Below are positions 7,801-11,085 of a DNA stretch of 11,085 nucleotides, piece by piece; the first letter of the stretch is position 1, and the number at the start of each line of letters is the position of its first letter. This DNA comes from an uncultured Eubacteriales bacterium (GTDB taxonomy: Bacteria > Bacillota > Clostridia > Oscillospirales > Acutalibacteraceae). The translations under genes and the position numbers were made by a program. The notes below the pieces were generated by a model that worked only from the letters and a program-made list of their open reading frames with translations, was not told where the DNA came from and made no database searches. The stretch covers positions 1-11,085 of the forward strand of contig ONYV01000018.1 of the NCBI GenBank assembly GCA_900322105.1, given 5' to 3'.

Positions 7801-9010
7801 AATGGCGCAGTCAGGAACCGTTATCAGCCTGCCAAAAATAGAAGATCTGACCCTCTACCGCAATTACGGCATCTCCCCTTCTTCCGAAGATTATACGACC
7901 GAAAGCGCTTATCTTGGCAGCGGACTCACCGTTCAGTCGCTCATCGAACTGAATGCGCCGGGATTCCGTCTGTATCCCGACAGAATGGAACTGAACTTCA
8001 ACGAGTTCTCGACAGCGTTCCCCTTGCAGGATCAGATCTTAAAAAGCCCTGCCTTCGATGATATCTTCCGTTTCCATTCTTCCCACGAAGAAACACTCAT
8101 GCTCACCGACAAAGGTCCTGAATGCAAGTTAGAGATCCAATCGGAATCTTCCGATCAGGAAAGATTCGATCCTGTCAAGCTCGGCAACATGAGCATGATG
8201 GCAAACCTCAACGATTTTGAACTAAAGATCGACACTGCCTCCGATAACTATTCCCTCAAATTAGCCGTGAATCTCGCCGCCATCGGCGCAGGTCCGGGAC
8301 TGGAGATCGCATGGAAGGGCGGTAAGTTAGACACTTTGAAGATCGGCTGTGATTTTGATATCAATACGACCATCAGCGGTGTGCCTGTCACTTTCTCCGA
8401 CTTTATGCTTGGCGCAACCGATCTCAGTGACAAGGGACTTGCCGGTATGACTATGCAGGGAAGCTGCGATATCTCTATGCTGAAAGTTTCCGCTTACCTC
8501 CCTGCGCTTGAAAAATTCATCGGTGATGTAGAACTGCTGAATTTTGACGACACAACCCTCTCCCTCAGTCTTGGACACCGCTATATCGGTGTTTCTACGA
8601 CACTGAAACTGTTTGATGAGCTTGCAGAGCTTGGCAAAGCGGACATCAAGCTCGGTTTGTCCGTTCCTTACAGCAATCCGCTCTTAGGCTATGAAGAAGA
8701 TCCGCTGATCGGTCTTGTCGGCTCGTATCAGAAAGGACTGAAAATAGATGCATCTAACTTCAAGCTCGATATCGGCTCAGGCGGCGGTGTTGCCCTGAGC
8801 GATAAGGTGATCGGTCTGAATGCAGAAGGACAGATCAAGTATGACATCGGCTGGTGGGTATTCAAAGCGCATGATATGGCAAACGGCAAAGCGTTTATCG
8901 GAATGTATCAAAAGCACAACGGCGACTATGTTTTTGCATTGATCGCCAATACAAACGATAACAGCCCACTGAATCTTGAATGGAATCCGAAGGCGGTGAT
9001 CGCAGGATGA
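4880..9010 (+). CDS. Membrane-anchored TPR / von Willebrand factor A protein
   Basis: Function unknown; 1376 residues from the ATG at 4880. Two N-terminal hydrophobic segments (about 3-23 and 31-54) flank a basic turn (QKKHRK), so the bulk should be extracytoplasmic. Residues about 70-320 are helical and TPR-like (for example LDMAFALIAQGETMGAERVL). An Asp-rich linker (492-499) follows a further helical part. A small beta domain (about 517-577) precedes a vWA domain (about 578-748) with a complete MIDAS: D584-N-S-G-S588, Thr651 in GGTN and Asp678 in MSDGQD. An Ig/IPT-like domain (about 802-890), a beta-rich block (about 903-1010) and a long beta-strand C-terminal part (about 1105-1376) end it; I do not recognise the last. 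There is no LPXTG motif. The frame is open back to a TTG inside the terminator T-run (4793), but that is upstream of the promoter start. AGGAAGG (4864-4870) favours ATG 4880 over ATG 4871. A ligand- or matrix-binding surface role is inferred. Confidence 0.93.
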   Translation: MSAFIIILLLFAAALIGAVLLAVFQKKHRKLWLLSCAALIPAALIALSAVHITFAALPVSNVEQSYSVEAVSQKGYLDMAFALIAQGETMGAERVLNEYAAEYPISDNYLLARARMEAVRKNYAQADGLYRHLTANSSLSSDSFHDEHNEVTLLIKGGGTYQKLFELVSRQIGFLRLPDEAVKAAKCYSAVDMMDILGTSSENAKELIEKYEAILSEQPYLFASSTMELSYLKALCIAKEYGKIVERSPYYTDSHSLLTVAELCRTGKIGTSVLKNSEAGAQIHQRNERINHWIKQQKQSTQFSEAQQELIRTAQKMLSQSDISTAKAYKKWIKAQLLTMAESAEEKEASKLYLELARMEFDDDQTEHNSEYIRKALLTAAGSEDEAYANAAAAINTILMDQSNTEGLKEIDSHVAVMVENMTAEEMKAGFGTDLTAADKEFADSVANRIENNDAGDRDISGGPEISAEYMPMLANDSDLTFGLMDSQYESDDGDDDDDRYEAQQFSRHVTSQVNQITASVNIAAVDASAFETVSLIVSTDESIASNAEEFRKNIEIYDCNEEIKDYQVTKIEDETFHVILVCDNSGSMSGSKIRNLKEALRVFVNHLSDDIKVGIVSFDDSVLKKCSAPLGADKPTLLQAIDQMGDYGGTNIMSGVNAGMDQATVGEALNIMIVMSDGQDTMPDRKTLQELNSLCGQKDAVIYSMGLGSDVDSEVLSAYSKAGGGSYAYVSDSDSLLSFYQYLYGISRNRYKVTYTAKDNLLIRRKAMAVYKKDAKVNDVQSYSVGAADETEEELPDDYVIPLQNLTVNGLDTRMIYQSASDQIVRLTGQNLTKDTELSVSLKAGMSYDLSTEYESDTSWKVTIPASAACGEYDVIVKVNGKRCVFDAGLVIGSHKSNIVRFGDYVFEASNVSRSDNSIRLSGCVKMNGWLGFNSGVTLTGDVNNADSIRLSADRAYIGYDKTNAELNAFGKAMAQSGTVISLPKIEDLTLYRNYGISPSSEDYTTESAYLGSGLTVQSLIELNAPGFRLYPDRMELNFNEFSTAFPLQDQILKSPAFDDIFRFHSSHEETLMLTDKGPECKLEIQSESSDQERFDPVKLGNMSMMANLNDFELKIDTASDNYSLKLAVNLAAIGAGPGLEIAWKGGKLDTLKIGCDFDINTTISGVPVTFSDFMLGATDLSDKGLAGMTMQGSCDISMLKVSAYLPALEKFIGDVELLNFDDTTLSLSLGHRYIGVSTTLKLFDELAELGKADIKLGLSVPYSNPLLGYEEDPLIGLVGSYQKGLKIDASNFKLDIGSGGGVALSDKVIGLNAEGQIKYDIGWWVFKAHDMANGKAFIGMYQKHNGDYVFALIANTNDNSPLNLEWNPKAVIAG

Positions 9011-11085
9011 ATATGACACGTACCTATAACCCTTTTCAGCATAAGCTCCTGTCTGCGCTGACAGTGCTGATGATACTGCTTTTCAGCACCGCCGCAGGCA
9101 CACTGACCGTCCACGCTGCAAAGACCTATGAATTTACACTGGACAGACAGCAAAACATTGAGATCATCATCCAGTATCAGGGAAACAAAGCGCCCACACT
9201 CTCAATCAAAGGTCCATCTTCCACCTACAGCAAAAACACAGACTTTGAAAAGGTAGAGAAAAAAGAAGGGATCGAAAACTACTATATCAAAAATGCGCCG
9301 CAGGGCAAATGGACGATACAGTCCAATATTGCCGTAGACTTCACTGTCCTTTCCTGGGCAGAGCCGATCAGGGTCACTTCTTTTTCTGTTTCGCAGCCAA
9401 AAAACGATAAAGTGACAGTCAAAACAAAGGTCGAGGCTGCAGAAGAACGTTCTTTTGAGTGGTATCTCTATGCGCTCTCCGACGCAGACATTACAGGCGC
9501 AAAAGAAAAGATCGAACTGCTGCATTCACACGGCACAACGAACAAAGAAACCACCGCCGAGGCGGATATCAGCAAACTGCCTGACGGCAATTACCGTTTT
9601 TCGATCGAAGCCATCACCGATTACGGCGGCGACATCACCTCTGAGACCACCTCTTCTACCGAAAAGCCGCTGCAGGTCAAAGGACACACCAAACAGGGCG
9701 ATGTTTCCCAGATCGTCACCAGAGCAGACGCTGCCACGCAGACCATCTTTGTAGACTGGAGCGCTGTAGAAGACCATTATGACAAAATGCGTGTTTCCGC
9801 CACAGACAAAAACGGTGAACTGCTGATCTATGAAGACTTTGACAGAAATGTCACCAATACCAGCTTTTTAGCGGAAAGTGAAGTCACCCTGCGCCTGATG
9901 CCGTTGGAAAGAGATACTTTCAGCGTGATGTATACCTTGAAGTTTTCTTATACAAGCGATGTCAGCGTAACCATTGATACACCGGAAGTCACAGGCGATT
10001 TGATGGTAAAGATCAGCTATCAGACAAACGGCCGCACCATTCCTGCCGACATCACGATCAACGGCGTAACAAATCGCTACCGACTCAGCGGCTCCGATTC
10101 CCTTTCTCTGCCGATCGAACCCATGACAAACAATGAAGTGTCTGTTACCTACTATGTGCAGGATCATGAACAGTATACCGTTTCCAAAACGATCAGCGTA
10201 CAGAGTGCGCCTGCCTATATTGAATTTTACGGCGTGACCTCTCGTCTTGTCACTGATCGTGACACGATCGCCATCAGCGGCAAGACCGAGCCTGACGCTG
10301 CGCTGAAATTGAACGGACAAGAGGTTTCTGTCGGCAAGGACGGCGAATTTACCGCCAGCACATCACTTTCTTCCGGCGAGAATCTTCTCACCTTTACACT
10401 CGAAAGTCCCTACGGCATCCGCACAGAACGCACCGTGACCGTCATCCGCACCTCCTCAGGCAGTTCTGCCGCATCCGTATTGAACCGCACGGAGATCCCC
10501 TTCTGGCAGCAGCTCGTCTTTGACCTCATCTTACTGCTGCTGACCGTTGGTTTTATCTTCCTGACGATCCGCATGATCCGCAAACGGAAACTGACTTTCT
10601 TTGCTTCCATTGTCCTTTCTGTCAGAATGCTGCTGCTCTATGCAGTGATCGCTCTGACGCTTTCAGGCAGCTTCTGTCTGTATCAGTGCTTCCGTGTGTC
10701 CTCTGCGATCTCAGGTGAAAACCTGATCCAACGTCTTGAAACGAGCGATTACGAGGGTCTGAACCATGTCCTCACCGTCCGTGACGCATGGATCCTCAGG
10801 ACCGTTATCACATTTGTCTGCGCTGCCGTTTGCATCATTCTCTTTATTCTGCTGACCGTATTCAGCAAGAAGCTGATCGACAAATTCCAAAGCAGAACAA
10901 AAACACCGAAACCCAAAAAGCCCAAAAAACCAAAGGCTCCCAAGAAACCACGAAATCCGTTGTTTGACAGCGTATCGTATCCACAGAATCAGCAGTATCC
11001 GCAAAACCAAGCATATCCGCAGAATCAAGCATACCCACAGAATCAAGCATACCCACAGAATCAAGCATACCCACAGAATCAAGCA
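9007..11085 (+). CDS. Signal-peptide, multi-Ig-like, three-helix membrane protein with repeat tail (3' partial)
   Basis: Function unknown; 693 codons are open to the window edge with no stop. Its ATG overlaps the upstream TGA (ATGA), implying translational coupling; an in-frame ATG at 9013 is an alternative start. A signal peptide ends near VHA/AK (37/38). The next domain (about 39-115, with APTLSIKGPSSTY and APQGKWTI) resembles beta-sandwiches that accompany vWA domains in other surface proteins. Two fibronectin-III-like regions (about 118-225 and 230-400) and a bacterial Ig domain (about 404-481, ISGKTEPDAALKLNGQEV) follow. Membrane helices lie at about 503-524, 533-559 and 598-619. Positive-inside charge (RMIRKRK after the first, KK after the third) puts the tail in the cytoplasm. 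The tail is Lys/Pro-rich (PKPKKPKKPKAPKKPR) and then becomes YPQNQA repeats. It is probably the partner of the vWA protein, linking outside binding to the cytoplasm; this is inference. Confidence 0.9.
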   Translation, partial: MNMTRTYNPFQHKLLSALTVLMILLFSTAAGTLTVHAAKTYEFTLDRQQNIEIIIQYQGNKAPTLSIKGPSSTYSKNTDFEKVEKKEGIENYYIKNAPQGKWTIQSNIAVDFTVLSWAEPIRVTSFSVSQPKNDKVTVKTKVEAAEERSFEWYLYALSDADITGAKEKIELLHSHGTTNKETTAEADISKLPDGNYRFSIEAITDYGGDITSETTSSTEKPLQVKGHTKQGDVSQIVTRADAATQTIFVDWSAVEDHYDKMRVSATDKNGELLIYEDFDRNVTNTSFLAESEVTLRLMPLERDTFSVMYTLKFSYTSDVSVTIDTPEVTGDLMVKISYQTNGRTIPADITINGVTNRYRLSGSDSLSLPIEPMTNNEVSVTYYVQDHEQYTVSKTISVQSAPAYIEFYGVTSRLVTDRDTIAISGKTEPDAALKLNGQEVSVGKDGEFTASTSLSSGENLLTFTLESPYGIRTERTVTVIRTSSGSSAASVLNRTEIPFWQQLVFDLILLLLTVGFIFLTIRMIRKRKLTFFASIVLSVRMLLLYAVIALTLSGSFCLYQCFRVSSAISGENLIQRLETSDYEGLNHVLTVRDAWILRTVITFVCAAVCIILFILLTVFSKKLIDKFQSRTKTPKPKKPKKPKAPKKPRNPLFDSVSYPQNQQYPQNQAYPQNQAYPQNQAYPQNQAYPQNQA
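10978..11085 (+). repeat. 18-base tandem repeat encoding YPQNQA, continuing past the window
   Basis: Six contiguous 18-base units fill the last 108 bases. Units 4-6 are identical (tacccacagaatcaagca), units 2-3 differ at a few silent positions, and unit 1 encodes YPQNQQ. The 18-base period keeps frame, so gain or loss of units would change tail length without truncating the protein. The gradient from diverged to identical units suggests recent expansion toward the 3' side. Confidence 0.97.

Noticed and set aside
10711..11082. Minus-strand frame with repeated ILWVCL units
   Set aside because: It is the reverse reading of the YPQNQA repeat and the preceding coding region; the plus-strand frame has a signal peptide, domains and membrane helices.
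1..11085. CRISPR array, tRNA, insertion sequence or prophage elements
   Set aside because: None seen. The only direct repeat array is the coding 18-base repeat at the 3' end, which has no spacers.

Overview
The window joins the translation-factor half of a bacterial str operon to a two-gene envelope locus. Protein sequences, AGGAGG-type ribosome binding sites, sigma-A-like promoters and moderate GC suggest a Firmicute, probably a clostridium of the Ruminococcus/Oscillospiraceae type. This assignment is by general resemblance only; the window has no rRNA gene or other taxonomic marker.

Bases 1-192 hold no convincing gene. They form an upstream region and leader with two mutually exclusive RNA folds, the second ending in a U-rich tract just before the rpsL ribosome binding site. 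Then come rpsL (S12, 193-615, TTG start), rpsG (S7, 784-1254), fusA (EF-G, 1320-3422) and tuf (EF-Tu, 3528-4730), all on the plus strand and all apparently intact. Two gaps stand out. The 168-base rpsL-rpsG gap folds into several hairpins, at the place where S7 autoregulates in E. coli. The fusA-tuf gap carries a dedicated promoter for tuf with an 8+8 inverted repeat across its -10 box. A strong intrinsic terminator at 4762-4794 ends the operon.

A new promoter (TTGCTA, 17 bases, extended -10 TATAAT) begins right after the terminator and serves the second locus. Its first gene (4880-9010, 1376 residues) encodes a membrane-anchored, probably extracytoplasmic protein. It has helical TPR-like repeats, an acidic linker, a von Willebrand factor A domain with an intact metal site, an Ig/IPT-like domain and a long beta-rich C-terminal part that I do not recognise. 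Its stop overlaps the start of the second gene (ATGA), which runs off the window. That gene encodes a secreted-then-membrane protein: signal peptide, beta-sandwich domains, three C-terminal membrane helices, and a Lys/Pro-rich predicted cytoplasmic tail that enters a hexapeptide repeat (six 18-base units visible). The second gene has no stop codon inside the window.

The str genes make ribosomal proteins and the two main elongation GTPases. The two envelope genes look translationally coupled and probably work together at the cell surface, with ligand or substrate binding by the vWA protein and a partner that crosses the membrane. Their function is unknown to me, and they are the best candidates here for an undescribed system.
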